Below are positions 1 to 10,595 of a DNA stretch of 35,604 bases, in pieces (positions within the stretch are counted from its first letter, which is position 1; each line of letters begins with the position of its first letter). The stretch comes from Planctomycetaceae bacterium (GTDB lineage Bacteria; Planctomycetota; Planctomycetia; Planctomycetales; Planctomycetaceae). The position numbers and the translations under genes are program-made. The DNA is taken from NCBI GenBank assembly GCA_023260695.1, contig JALQUR010000527.1, positions 1 through 35,604 of the forward strand, written 5' to 3'. The notes under the pieces were generated by a model. The model saw nothing but the letters and a program-made list of their open reading frames with translations, made no database searches and had not been told where the DNA came from.

Positions 1-55
1 GTGATGATGATATGCCAAGAGAAGAGCATATTGTTATTCATCCATATGATACGTG
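1..55. other. Low-GC left terminus, probable foreign/chimeric sequence
   Basis: gtgatgatgatatgccaagagaagagcatattgttattcatccatatgatac is clearly AT-rich versus the rest; open frame DDDMPREEHIVIHPYDTWNPQ does not match the helicase frame. Confidence 0.5.
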
Positions 56-1252
56 GAATCCTCAAAGTCATTCCAGGATCTTGGTCTCCAGAAACGCACG
101 CTGCGTCGCCTCGCCGAAATTGGCTATGAGTCGCCCAGTCCGATCCAGAGAGAATTCATCCCTGTTGCCCTGACCGGGAAGGACTGCATTGGTCAGGCCC
201 GCACTGGCACCGGAAAGACAGCGGCATTCATGCTGCCTTCACTGGAACTTGTCGACTCCGCAGACCGGGTGGTACAGGTACTTGTGCTGGCTCCCACACG
301 TGAACTCAGCGAACAGGTGCATGCCGAGTCGCGTCGACTTGCAGGCGACAGCAGAATTCGCTTTGCACTGTGCGTTGGCGGTCGCCCCATGGGTCAGCAG
401 ATTGATGACCTGCAGGCTGGCGCCCAGATCGTGATTGGTACTCCGGGACGAGTACAGGATCTCATGAAACGCGGACACCTGCGTTTCGACGATCTTGAAA
501 TCGTAGTTCTGGATGAAGCCGACCGCATGCTCGATATCGGTTTCCGCCCCGACATCGAACGCATTCTGCGGGCCTGCCCGAAGGATCGTCAGACTTTGCT
601 TCTGTCCGCTACCATGGCGCCGGAAGTCGTGCGGCTGGCCAATCGCTATATGGAATCACCAGCCTCTGTCGATCTGTCTGAAGATCGAGTGATGGTGGAA
701 ACAATTGAGCAGTTCTATGTGACTGTCGACGAAGACCGGAAGCTGCCTTTGCTGCTGCGGATTCTGGCCCTCGAGAAACCTCGACAGGTAATTGTCTTCA
801 CGCGTACCAAGCGTGGCGCAGACAAACTGTTTGAGGTGTTTTCTCGACGTCTCAAGTCTGACCGAGTTGCCTGCATGCATGGGGATCTTCCCCAGCGCAA
901 ACGAGACCGAGTGATTCGCAGCCTGCGTTCAGGGCAGCTGCGGCTGCTGATTGCCACGGATGTGGTCGGACGAGGGATCGATATCAGCGGGATCTCTCAC
1001 ATCATCAACTACGATATCCCTGAATACTGCGATGATTACGTACATCGCGTCGGACGAACAGGACGACTTTCATCCGATGAAAATGGCCGCGCCGTAACCT
1101 TCGTGACTGTGGCTCAGGGAGGTGAGCTCACAAATATCGAAAAACGAATCAACGACGTGCTCCCGCAATACGTGGTCGAAGGATTTGAGGCCTTCCGGCA
1201 AAAGAAACGCGAACAGCGATCCGTCCGACGCTTTGGTCCGCAGAACTCCTGA
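53..1252 (+). CDS. DEAD/DEAH-box ATP-dependent RNA helicase (N-terminus uncertain, next to a probable chimeric join)
   Basis: Motifs ARTGTGKT (Walker A), VLDEADRML, LLLSATM, ATDVVGRGIDI and YVHRVGRTGR. ORF starts at a GTG one codon after an in-frame stop, at the low-GC edge. Confidence 0.95.
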   Translation: MESSKSFQDLGLQKRTLRRLAEIGYESPSPIQREFIPVALTGKDCIGQARTGTGKTAAFMLPSLELVDSADRVVQVLVLAPTRELSEQVHAESRRLAGDSRIRFALCVGGRPMGQQIDDLQAGAQIVIGTPGRVQDLMKRGHLRFDDLEIVVLDEADRMLDIGFRPDIERILRACPKDRQTLLLSATMAPEVVRLANRYMESPASVDLSEDRVMVETIEQFYVTVDEDRKLPLLLRILALEKPRQVIVFTRTKRGADKLFEVFSRRLKSDRVACMHGDLPQRKRDRVIRSLRSGQLRLLIATDVVGRGIDISGISHIINYDIPEYCDDYVHRVGRTGRLSSDENGRAVTFVTVAQGGELTNIEKRINDVLPQYVVEGFEAFRQKKREQRSVRRFGPQNS

Positions 1253-1291
1253 CCATTCTGACGCCAGCGTCTGCCCGATCTGCAAGAAACT

Positions 1292-2314
1292 GTGGAGCCC
1301 GCTGTGACTCAGACCGCAGACCTCCCGCAACGACAAGCTCTGCACCTGCGAATTCTCAGACTCGCAGTTGTCGTTTCGCTGCTTCTGACCACAATATCCT
1401 TTGTGCCGCTCTATCCGCTGCTGACTGAGTGGACCGGCAGCCTGCGTCCACAGCTTTGCTTCGGGATTCTGCTGCTCGCTGCGGTCGCGCTGGTGCTGCG
1501 CAGGTTTCGGCTGCTGACCCTGCTGTTGATGCAGTTGCCCATCCACAGCCTGTGCATGGCGGTTCTGTTTTACAACCCGATACGGACAGAGCCTTCAGCT
1601 CAGCACGATCTGTCCATCTGCAGCGTCAATGTTCATGTCAGCAACCGGTCCGCTGAGACCCTGATTCCGGTCCTGCCGCAGCAACTGCCCGATGTGATTG
1701 GTGTCCTCGAACTGAACCCTGCCATGTGGAGCTCGCTGGAACGGCAGTTCGGCAGTTCTCATCCGCATCGTCTGCACTGCTTTTGTGCGTCTGCTCACTT
1801 TGGGATCGGTGTTGTTTCACGCTACCCCATTATTGACCACGAGCCGTTCCCCGAGAATCCCGACGAAATCCCCGTTGTAAATGCTGTTCTGCAGACTCCA
1901 CGTGGAAAAGTGCGAATCCTTCTCGCACATCTGCTGCCTCCGCTCAGTTCACGGTTCCTGCGTATACGGAACGAGAGCCTGCAGACGCTGGTGACACGTC
2001 TGACAACCGCTCGTCAGACACAGCCGGAGATCCCGGCGATCCTTGTGGGTGATCTGAATTGCACCCCGTGGGTTTCTGCTTACAGCCAGTTCCTGAGTCA
2101 GCTGGCGCTGCGAGATTCACTCCACCGCGGCAATCTGAATGCCACCTGCAATCTTCTGCGGCTGCCAGGTTGCGGACTGGTCATCGACCACGCGTTCTTC
2201 AGCCACGAACTGGACTGTGTGTCACGCAGGACGCTGGCTGATTTCGGATCCGATCATCGACCATTACTCACCGAATACAGATTTCTCAGACCGCAGTCCG
2301 TCTCTGCTGAATGA
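1292..2314 (+). CDS. Membrane-anchored endonuclease/exonuclease/phosphatase (EEP) family protein
   Basis: N-terminal hydrophobic helices followed by EEP motifs: VLELNPAMW, GIGVVSRYPI, ILVGDLNCTPW, SDHRPLLTEY. Confidence 0.85.
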   Translation: MEPAVTQTADLPQRQALHLRILRLAVVVSLLLTTISFVPLYPLLTEWTGSLRPQLCFGILLLAAVALVLRRFRLLTLLLMQLPIHSLCMAVLFYNPIRTEPSAQHDLSICSVNVHVSNRSAETLIPVLPQQLPDVIGVLELNPAMWSSLERQFGSSHPHRLHCFCASAHFGIGVVSRYPIIDHEPFPENPDEIPVVNAVLQTPRGKVRILLAHLLPPLSSRFLRIRNESLQTLVTRLTTARQTQPEIPAILVGDLNCTPWVSAYSQFLSQLALRDSLHRGNLNATCNLLRLPGCGLVIDHAFFSHELDCVSRRTLADFGSDHRPLLTEYRFLRPQSVSAE

Positions 2315-2374
2315 TGCTGCTGTCAACCAGCTGCGGATCATCAGCTGCCGCATGCACAGCAGACTGCATCTGTT

Positions 2375-3067
2375 TCAGTTCTCATCTGCAGGCATCTCAT
2401 CTTTGTAGATTTTCAGCTGCGGAGCCACCGGTTCGGATGGATTCTCAGCAGGCAGTTCCACCCCGCCTGTCTGCCTGCGGGAAGCTCCGGCATATCTCCG
2501 CGAGAAACTCTGCATCATTTTCGCAGGGCTGCGCAGCACGTGCAGCAGGACCGATCCTCCCGCAGGATTCAGGAACGTAAAGGCCAGCAACACAATCAAT
2601 GCAGCTGCCCAGAGCAACCAGCGCCGCAATCCATCGTCCCGGCCGACCGCCTGCAGCAGTTCCGCCCCCCCCGGGCCAAACACCTGCCTCGCTTCCGCAC
2701 TGGTACCGTGTGCACTGCGAAACCCCGACTGTTCACCGCCAATTCGCTGCAATTCACGATCGAGTGTTGAACCGGACTCGGACTGCTGTTCGCGGAAGCC
2801 GGGATCCTGCTCCAGGGAATCCCGGATGCGTTCAAGCTGGCTGACATCCTGCTCAAGTTGCAGAAGCTGAGAAGCATTCTGATGGTACTGCTCCCGCAAC
2901 TGAAACCATTGCAGCAGCCCTGGCGATAATGCGACCACTGCATAGACCGCCGCAGCCAGCAGCAGAGCGGCCCAGAATGTGAACATCCCAAAAAGCAAAC
3001 CGACCGGCGGAGCTGCAGACTGCTGCCCCTCGGTCGGTTCGGGAGTGCTGTCGGAAAGTTCGTCCAT
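2375..3067 (-). CDS. Hypothetical membrane protein with two hydrophobic segments flanking a coiled-coil-like region
   Basis: ORF track begins at 3241 and would overlap enolase; ATG at 3065-3067 (MDELSDSTPEPTEG) avoids overlap. Hydrophobic stretches FWAALLLAAAVYAVVAL and LLWAAALIVLLAFTFL. Confidence 0.65.
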   Translation of the reverse strand: MDELSDSTPEPTEGQQSAAPPVGLLFGMFTFWAALLLAAAVYAVVALSPGLLQWFQLREQYHQNASQLLQLEQDVSQLERIRDSLEQDPGFREQQSESGSTLDRELQRIGGEQSGFRSAHGTSAEARQVFGPGGAELLQAVGRDDGLRRWLLWAAALIVLLAFTFLNPAGGSVLLHVLRSPAKMMQSFSRRYAGASRRQTGGVELPAENPSEPVAPQLKIYKDEMPADEN

Positions 3068-3104
3068 TGAACACATTCCGATGCTGGCTGATGGTCTCAG
3101 ATGC

Positions 3105-4600
<1,496 letters not shown>

Positions 4601-4609
4601 TTGTCCTGC

Positions 4610-4643
4610 CACAGGGAAATCACCACAGGGAAATCACCACAGG
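4610..4643. repeat. 14-bp tandem repeat (CACAGGGAAATCAC), about 2.4 copies
   Basis: cacagggaaatcaccacagggaaatcaccacagg. Confidence 0.95.
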
Positions 4644-4708
4644 TCGCAAAGTGACTGGGTCCATTTCGCGATGAATCTCACAATAACGGCGGTCACTGCG
4701 TGGCTGAG

Positions 4709-4756
4709 ACAGCACGGCTGACAGCACGGCTGCACTGCACAGCACGGCTGCACTGC
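4709..4756. repeat. Nested 12/18-bp repeat: (ACAGCACGGCTG)(ACAGCACGGCTG CACTGC)(ACAGCACGGCTG CACTGC)
   Basis: acagcacggctgacagcacggctgcactgcacagcacggctgcactgc. Confidence 0.93.
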
Positions 4757-4783
4757 CCCATGGCCGAACCGAACAGCTTGACA

Positions 4784-4816
4784 GTCGGGGATATCCACAA
4801 CCGTCGGGGATATCCA
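4784..4816. repeat. 14-bp direct repeat GTCGGGGATATCCA x2, 19-bp period
   Basis: gtcggggatatccacaaccgtcggggatatcca. Confidence 0.93.
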
Positions 4817-5289
4817 GACCTGAAAGCTGCTCCGGCGCTATCCGCCCCGGCGAAGACTTCAATGCCGCGGCTCGGTCCGCCTCGATGTGCGAAGTCTATC
4901 GATTCCCCGGTCGGTTGATCAGCATGATCGGCTGGAAAGCCAGCCATTCCATACATGGGAATTGTCGGCCGCCAGATGAGTCAACTGACGGCAGATTGCT
5001 GATCTTCCCTGCAGACACCTCGAAATTCTCAACACCAGCATTTCTGGCGACATTTCAGGCAGCGGTTTTGCAATTCCGGACGGTCGATCCTTAAATCACG
5101 TGTCCAACAATTCTGTTTTCCGCGGCTTGCAGCCGTCATTGCTCTTGAAGATTCGCCTGTCCAACCGGGGCTGGACTGGCTCGCTTCGGTGCTGTATCTG
5201 CCGTGAACTGCATCTGGCCAGAACTGACTCCCGTGGCAGCAGGAAACTGGCTTCCGAATTCCCTTAATGAAAAAGGTTCTGTCCGAATC

Positions 5290-6279
5290 ATGAAAGCACC
5301 CATTCGCGTGGCTGTCACCGGCGCTGCCGGTCAAATCGGGTACTCGCTCATCTTCCGCATTGCATCTGGCGAAGTATTTGGACCGGATCAGCCGGTGATA
5401 CTTCACCTCGTGGAAGTTCCTCCTGTCCTTGCCGCACTGGATGGCGTGCACATGGAACTTGACGACTGTGCCTTTCCCGCACTGGCCGGCGTCGTAAAAG
5501 CAGACAGCGACCACCTCGAAGATGGTTTCCGTGACTGCAACTGGGTGCTCTGCGTCGGCAGTGTGCCCCGAGGAAAGGGCATGGAACGTGGCGACCTGAT
5601 TCGGGTGAATGGCCCGATCTTCACCAGCACGGGCCGGGCAATTGCCAACGCTGCTGCTCCGGACGTTCGGGTCGTTGTCGTCGGCAACCCCTGCAACACC
5701 AACTGCCTGATCGCCATGAAGAATGCCCATGGCGTTCCTGCCGACCGCTTTTATGCCATGACGATGCTCGATCAGAACCGTGCAGTGTCGCAGCTTGCCA
5801 GTAAGGCTGGCGTTGAATCCGCAGCCGTCAGTAATCTCGCAATCTGGGGAAATCACTCCGCAACGCAGTATCCCGACTTCTACAACGCGAAGATCAACGG
5901 TCAGCCGGTAACCGATGTCATTACGGATCACGAGTGGTTGCAGGGCGAATTCATCACAACTGTGCAGAAACGCGGTGCTGCGGTAATCGCGGCACGCGGA
6001 GCCTCTTCCGCAGCATCTGCTGCCAATGCACTGCTCGATACCGTCAAGGGAATCATCCGCCCAACACCGGCCGGAACCTGCTTCAGCGCAGCAATCTGCA
6101 GCGACGGCAGCTATGGCATCGACCAGGACCTGATCGTAGGACTTCCGCTGGTCAGTGATGGAAGCAGAGTCTCTGTGGTTCCCGGCTTTGAGCAAACCGA
6201 GTTTGCTCAGGAAAAGATCGACATTACTGTCAGCGAACTGCGGGAAGAACGAGACTGCGTCAGGGACCTGCTCGGCTGA
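5290..6279 (+). CDS. mdh: Malate dehydrogenase
   Basis: [91 protein letters not shown]. Internal ATG at 5290 preferred over the ORF start at 5203. Confidence 0.94.
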   Translation: MKAPIRVAVTGAAGQIGYSLIFRIASGEVFGPDQPVILHLVEVPPVLAALDGVHMELDDCAFPALAGVVKADSDHLEDGFRDCNWVLCVGSVPRGKGMERGDLIRVNGPIFTSTGRAIANAAAPDVRVVVVGNPCNTNCLIAMKNAHGVPADRFYAMTMLDQNRAVSQLASKAGVESAAVSNLAIWGNHSATQYPDFYNAKINGQPVTDVITDHEWLQGEFITTVQKRGAAVIAARGASSAASAANALLDTVKGIIRPTPAGTCFSAAICSDGSYGIDQDLIVGLPLVSDGSRVSVVPGFEQTEFAQEKIDITVSELREERDCVRDLLG

Positions 6280-6308
6280 CGCCCAATCTTTGCACTGCAG
6301 CTGATCAG

Positions 6309-6353
6309 AACGACAGACATTGTCCAGCGCGGCCATGCCTGTCGTTTTTTTTT
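6309..6353 (+). terminator. Probable rho-independent terminator of mdh
   Basis: AACGACAG ... CTGTCGTT arms followed by a T tract (gtcgtttttttttgcg), ~30 bp after the mdh stop. Confidence 0.85.
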
Positions 6354-6772
6354 GCGTCATTCATGCTGGGAACGCCGGCACTGGCTGCCCGTTCGGCAGT
6401 GGCTGTACTGCTCCCGCGGGGCAGAAACGTGGCGTCCTGCCGGAAACTATCTCTGGCGTTGCACGACGCACGACACCAATCATCCCGGCTCCGAATCTCA
6501 GGCCTGAAGCAGTCGCATCCGCTGTCCCGACTGCATCCCGGGATGCCCATTGATCGCTCCTGCACACCGTAACGTAACGTCGGAGTCAGGCGTGCGACAG
6601 GTCCTGCTTCGCTGCCGATCGCCTCCGACCAGGGTAGCAGCTGGGCCACGATCACGGCCTTGGCTTGAAACTCACGCCCAAATTCTGTTCCATTCCTCTG
6701 CTGAGGCCCGGTTACACGACTCCGGGCTCATCGCCAACAGCCCATTTACAGAGTCCCGCTGGAGATCCTGCC

Positions 6773-8281
6773 ATGAGTTCACTCAATCGAAGACGCTTCC
6801 TGAAGACATCATCTGCCGGTGCAGCACTGGCATTCGCCCCTGCAATCGGCAGGGCGGGCGTCTCTGCCAATGACAAGATGGGAGTTGCTGTGGTCGGGGT
6901 GAACGGCCGCGGTGGCAGCCACATTCAGGAGTTTCTTCGGGATGACCGAGTAGAAATCCGAGTGATCGTGGACGTTGATGAAGCCGTTGCCAATCAACGG
7001 TGTGATGACATTGAAAAGAAACAGGGCACACGACCAACTCCGGTCGCTGACATGCGTCAGGCCTTTGACAGCAAGGACATTGACATTGTCAGCACCGCGA
7101 CGCCAAATCACTGGCATGCACTCACCGGCATCTGGGCCATGCAGGCCGGTAAGGATGCGTATGTTGAAAAACCGGTCTGTCACAATGTCTATGAAGGCAC
7201 CGCTCTGATTGCTGCCGCAAGAAAATACGGACGGATGTGTCAGGTAGGGACTCAGTGTCGCTCCAGTCAGGCAATCATCGATGCGGTTGCATTCATTCGT
7301 TCCGGCGGGATCGGCGAAGTCAGATTTGCCCGTGGCCTGTGCTACAAGCGCCGCAAGAGCATCGGGGCTTTGGGGAATTATGAAATTCCATCCACCGTCA
7401 ACTTTGACCTCTGGAGCGGTCCGGCATCTTACACCGACCCGCGACTGACTCGATCCCGGTTCCACTATGACTGGCACTGGCAGCGACATTACGGCAACGG
7501 CGACCTTGGCAATCAGGGGCCGCACCAGACTGATATCGCTCGCTGGGGTCTGGGGATCGACACCCACCCGTCGCGCATCATCTCTTATGGTGGTCGTCTT
7601 GGTTATCGTGCAGAACGCAACGATGACTCCTATGTCGACGCTGGAGACACCGCCAACACTGAAGTCTCGATCTACGACTATGGTGACAAGTGCATCGTCT
7701 TTGAAACCCGCGGACTGGATGTTGCGGACAGTGCTGACGAAGAACTCAACAAACTTTTCAACAGCACAAGCGGCAACAAGATCGGCGTGGTTTTCTATGG
7801 TACTGAAGGCTATGTCGTACAGGATTCCTACAGCCACTGCTATGTCTACGACAAGGACATGAATGTGGTCAGGGAATTCAAGGGCGGCGGCGAGCACTTC
7901 ATGAACTTTGTCTCTGCCTGTGAATCACGAAAGGTTGAGGACCTCAATGCGGATGTGCGGGAAGGCCACCTGTCCGCAGGGATCAGCCACCTCGGAAATA
8001 TCTCGTACTACCTGGCAGAGAAGAATCTGCTCACGGTTGCAGACATTTCTGCGGAACTGGCAAAGATTCCATCCCTCGACGACAATGAGGCGACGCTGCA
8101 GCGAACGGTCAGGCACCTGCAGAAGAGCGGCGTTGATCCAGATACTGAGATGATGTCGCTGGGAGCCCGGCTGGACTTCGATCCGGAAAAGGAAGTCTTC
8201 ACCAACAACGATGCAGCAAACGCCCTGCTGACTCGCGAATATCGGGCTCCGTACATCTGCCCGCTCGCCGATAAAGTATGA
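6773..8281 (+). CDS. Gfo/Idh/MocA family oxidoreductase with twin-arginine-type signal
   Basis: MSSLNRRRFLKTSSAGAALAFAPAIG (RRxFLK signal), VAVVGVNGRGGSH, STATPNHWHALTGIWAMQAGKDAYVEKPVCHN, WHWQRHYGNGDLGNQGPHQTDIARWGL. Confidence 0.92.
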   Translation: MSSLNRRRFLKTSSAGAALAFAPAIGRAGVSANDKMGVAVVGVNGRGGSHIQEFLRDDRVEIRVIVDVDEAVANQRCDDIEKKQGTRPTPVADMRQAFDSKDIDIVSTATPNHWHALTGIWAMQAGKDAYVEKPVCHNVYEGTALIAAARKYGRMCQVGTQCRSSQAIIDAVAFIRSGGIGEVRFARGLCYKRRKSIGALGNYEIPSTVNFDLWSGPASYTDPRLTRSRFHYDWHWQRHYGNGDLGNQGPHQTDIARWGLGIDTHPSRIISYGGRLGYRAERNDDSYVDAGDTANTEVSIYDYGDKCIVFETRGLDVADSADEELNKLFNSTSGNKIGVVFYGTEGYVVQDSYSHCYVYDKDMNVVREFKGGGEHFMNFVSACESRKVEDLNADVREGHLSAGISHLGNISYYLAEKNLLTVADISAELAKIPSLDDNEATLQRTVRHLQKSGVDPDTEMMSLGARLDFDPEKEVFTNNDAANALLTREYRAPYICPLADKV

Positions 8282-8315
8282 TGCAGAATTGTTAACGCAC
8301 CACACAGCAGCGCAG

Positions 8316-8347
8316 GCCCTTCCGAAGCATTTCGGAAGGGCTTTTTT
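8316..8347 (+). terminator. Rho-independent terminator after the oxidoreductase gene
   Basis: gcccttccga agcat ttcggaagggc followed by tttttt. Confidence 0.92.
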
Positions 8348-8447
8348 CGTACCGGACGACTCCGCATGCCGTTGAGAGAGCCTGCCCCGAATCGACTCAG
8401 ATTCCGGTTCGAGGGGGTCGACTGAGCAGACAGACTGCTCTGAGACA

Positions 8448-9539
8448 TCAGAAATCCAGCCAGATGCCGCCGCCGATCAGCCGTTCGTCCGTATCGACGA
8501 ATGAATACTGCAAAGAGGGACCGTTGTAGTAATTCAAGCCCACTCGCAGGTGCCGACCGTTTTCATCTGCCCGCCAGCCCCATCCGGCACTGACGTTGAC
8601 GCCCGCATTCCCGTGCTGTTCTTCTCGAAACTGCACGTTGATCGCAGAAAAGGGCGCGCCATATTCCCGTGGTCTGCGTGCTCCGGTCCACTCGCCTCCA
8701 AACTGGCATTCGTTGGGAAGTGCCCCCCCGCCCACACCAGGGGCATAGCCATATTCGCCGTAGACCCTCCACTGCTCGTCCGGTCGGTAACTGAGCGCAA
8801 CCAGCAGGGAATCTCGCACATAATTCCTTCGCGGGTAGCTCGGATTCAGAAGCATGAATTCGTCGCCCAGATGACTGCTGAGATGTCTGTACCCGGTCCG
8901 AAATGCCAGCGGCCCCGACTTCCAGGTCCCCCACACAGCCACGAGGTAGTCTGATCCTTTGAGCGCTGTACTCTCAGCATTCGGCAGGATGCGGGCAAGA
9001 ACAGCCCCATCAAGGTCAAGCTGAAACTGTTCCGCCAGGGAATCGTCTCCTTCGATTCTGAACAGCCCCGCGCGTCCGCCCAGAACTGCGTCTCCGTAGG
9101 TCTCGTCTGAACGAGAATCACGCATCCACAGCATCTGCATCCGCGGCTCCTTTGGTCCGGCAATGTAGGTGCCAAACAACTGGCTGCACGGAAATGGACG
9201 AAATCTCAGGTCGTCCTTTGCAACAGAACGATAAACCTCATCAATTGTCGACTCTGCCCCCGCATGCCTGAATACAGCCGAGTCCGGAGAGATACTGCTG
9301 AATTCAGCTAACCAGCTGCCCGTCGACGGTTCAGTGAACAAATCAGCAGTCTGATCATCAGGCCACTCAGCCTGCAGATCCACAGTCTGCGATTCAGTCG
9401 CCTTCACTGGATCGATCTGCAGTACACAGAACAGCAGTACCAGCACAAGCCTTGTCCCTGCAGCCCCGCACTTACGGCCCGCAGCCGGAGTCCTCCGGCA
9501 ACCGCTGTTGATGTTCCTGTCTGTTTCAGGGATTGACAT
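8448..9539 (-). CDS. Secreted DUF1207-like protein (probable outer-membrane beta-strand protein)
   Basis: N-terminal hydrophobic signal-like segment; LFGTYIAGPKEPRMQM, FRTGYRHLSSHLGDEF, YVRDSLLVALSYRP, WRVYGEYGYAPGVGGGALPNECQFGGEW, ending in IWLDF. Family recalled by eye. Confidence 0.65.
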   Translation of the reverse strand: MSIPETDRNINSGCRRTPAAGRKCGAAGTRLVLVLLFCVLQIDPVKATESQTVDLQAEWPDDQTADLFTEPSTGSWLAEFSSISPDSAVFRHAGAESTIDEVYRSVAKDDLRFRPFPCSQLFGTYIAGPKEPRMQMLWMRDSRSDETYGDAVLGGRAGLFRIEGDDSLAEQFQLDLDGAVLARILPNAESTALKGSDYLVAVWGTWKSGPLAFRTGYRHLSSHLGDEFMLLNPSYPRRNYVRDSLLVALSYRPDEQWRVYGEYGYAPGVGGGALPNECQFGGEWTGARRPREYGAPFSAINVQFREEQHGNAGVNVSAGWGWRADENGRHLRVGLNYYNGPSLQYSFVDTDERLIGGGIWLDF

Positions 9540-9917
9540 CAGGCCTCCCGACGATCCTCAGATGACAACTCCAGCAGGCAAACGACATTCTCAACGGACC
9601 TGCGTACCTCTGAAGCGTTCAATGACGGGAGAATCATCGGCAGTCGGTTGAATCGATCCTGACCGTCAGAAGGCTTATTTTGATGTTTCGAATGCGAACG
9701 ACTGCACGGAATGAATGGCGAAAGGGATTCCATCTGTATGGGTCAGGAAATCTGGGAAAACTCTGCTGTCGGAACACCTTCCAGCGAACAGAGAACCGTG
9801 CGGAGCCCTGCAATCATTCAGGGTTCGTGGTAAACTCCGGGAATACGAAGCCAACGGAACTGCCTGTGCAGACGGTGTGTGTTCCGGTGGCCACCAGCGA
9901 TACTCAGGATTCACTTC

Positions 9918-10547
9918 ATGGTGCAGCTTCCGATCACTCCGATGCAGCCGTGGTTCCGCACGCTCCGCGAACTGCAGTCCCCATTCTCCTGGAATGATGT
10001 CTTTGAATCCTCCCCCGATGCCCCGATTGAGCTGGATATTGGCGCGGGGCGCGGCCTGTTCCTGCTCAATGCCGCGCTACGTCATCCGAAGCGAAACATT
10101 CTTGGCGTGGAGATTGATTATCGTGAAGGACGTCGCGCTGCAGAGCGTCTGAAAAAACGCGAGCTTGCCAATGCTCGAGTCATCGGCGGGGACGCCTGCA
10201 TACTGCTGGCGGATCTGATCCCTCCGGGCAGTGTGTCTGCGGTCCACGTGTATTTCCCTGATCCGTGGTGGAAACCGCGGCACCATAAACGGCGACTGTT
10301 TGACCAGGAATTCTGTGATCTGCTTGCCCGCGTGCTGCATTCCGGTGGCGAAGTACACCACTGGACTGATGTCGCAGATTATTTTGAAATGGTGCGAGCC
10401 GCGCTGGACCCGCATCCCCGATTCACTTCACTTCCGGCTCCGACAGAACGTGAACCGGAACATGACATGGATTACCAGACCAGCTTTGAACGTAAGAAAC
10501 GTAAGATGGGATTTCCCATCTTTCGAGCAATCTGGAAACGTGACTGA
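9918..10547 (+). CDS. trmB: tRNA (guanine-N7-)-methyltransferase
   Basis: IELDIGAGRGLFLLNAAL, NILGVEIDYREG, VHVYFPDPWWKPRHHKRRLF, DVADYFEMV. ATG at 9918 (MVQLPITPM) preferred over 9879. Confidence 0.93.
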   Translation: MVQLPITPMQPWFRTLRELQSPFSWNDVFESSPDAPIELDIGAGRGLFLLNAALRHPKRNILGVEIDYREGRRAAERLKKRELANARVIGGDACILLADLIPPGSVSAVHVYFPDPWWKPRHHKRRLFDQEFCDLLARVLHSGGEVHHWTDVADYFEMVRAALDPHPRFTSLPAPTEREPEHDMDYQTSFERKKRKMGFPIFRAIWKRD

Positions 10548-10595
10548 GAGATCATTGAGTGTCGCCAGAGCGGCCTGTCTGCTGAGGATTTCACA

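Noticed and set aside
4840-4852. Word ATCCGCCCCGG shared with the inverted repeat at 24798-24808
   Set aside because: Only about 11 bp of shared GC-rich sequence; likely chance.
5029-6360. 443-aa minus-strand ORF opposite mdh
   Set aside because: Antisense shadow of a confident malate dehydrogenase gene; no recognisable motif and a composition typical of reverse-frame translation.
6354-6772. Possible small gene or ncRNA between the mdh terminator and the oxidoreductase
   Set aside because: Several short ORFs on both strands but none with a convincing start, motif or codon pattern; no RNA structure I can support.
6809-7897. 362-aa minus-strand ORF opposite the Gfo/Idh/MocA gene
   Set aside because: Antisense frame-shadow of a well-supported gene.
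9539-9733. 64-aa minus-strand ORF whose TGA overlaps the ATG of the DUF1207-like gene
   Set aside because: The stop/start overlap would permit translational coupling, but the peptide has no signal, motif or compositional support; I cannot distinguish it from chance.
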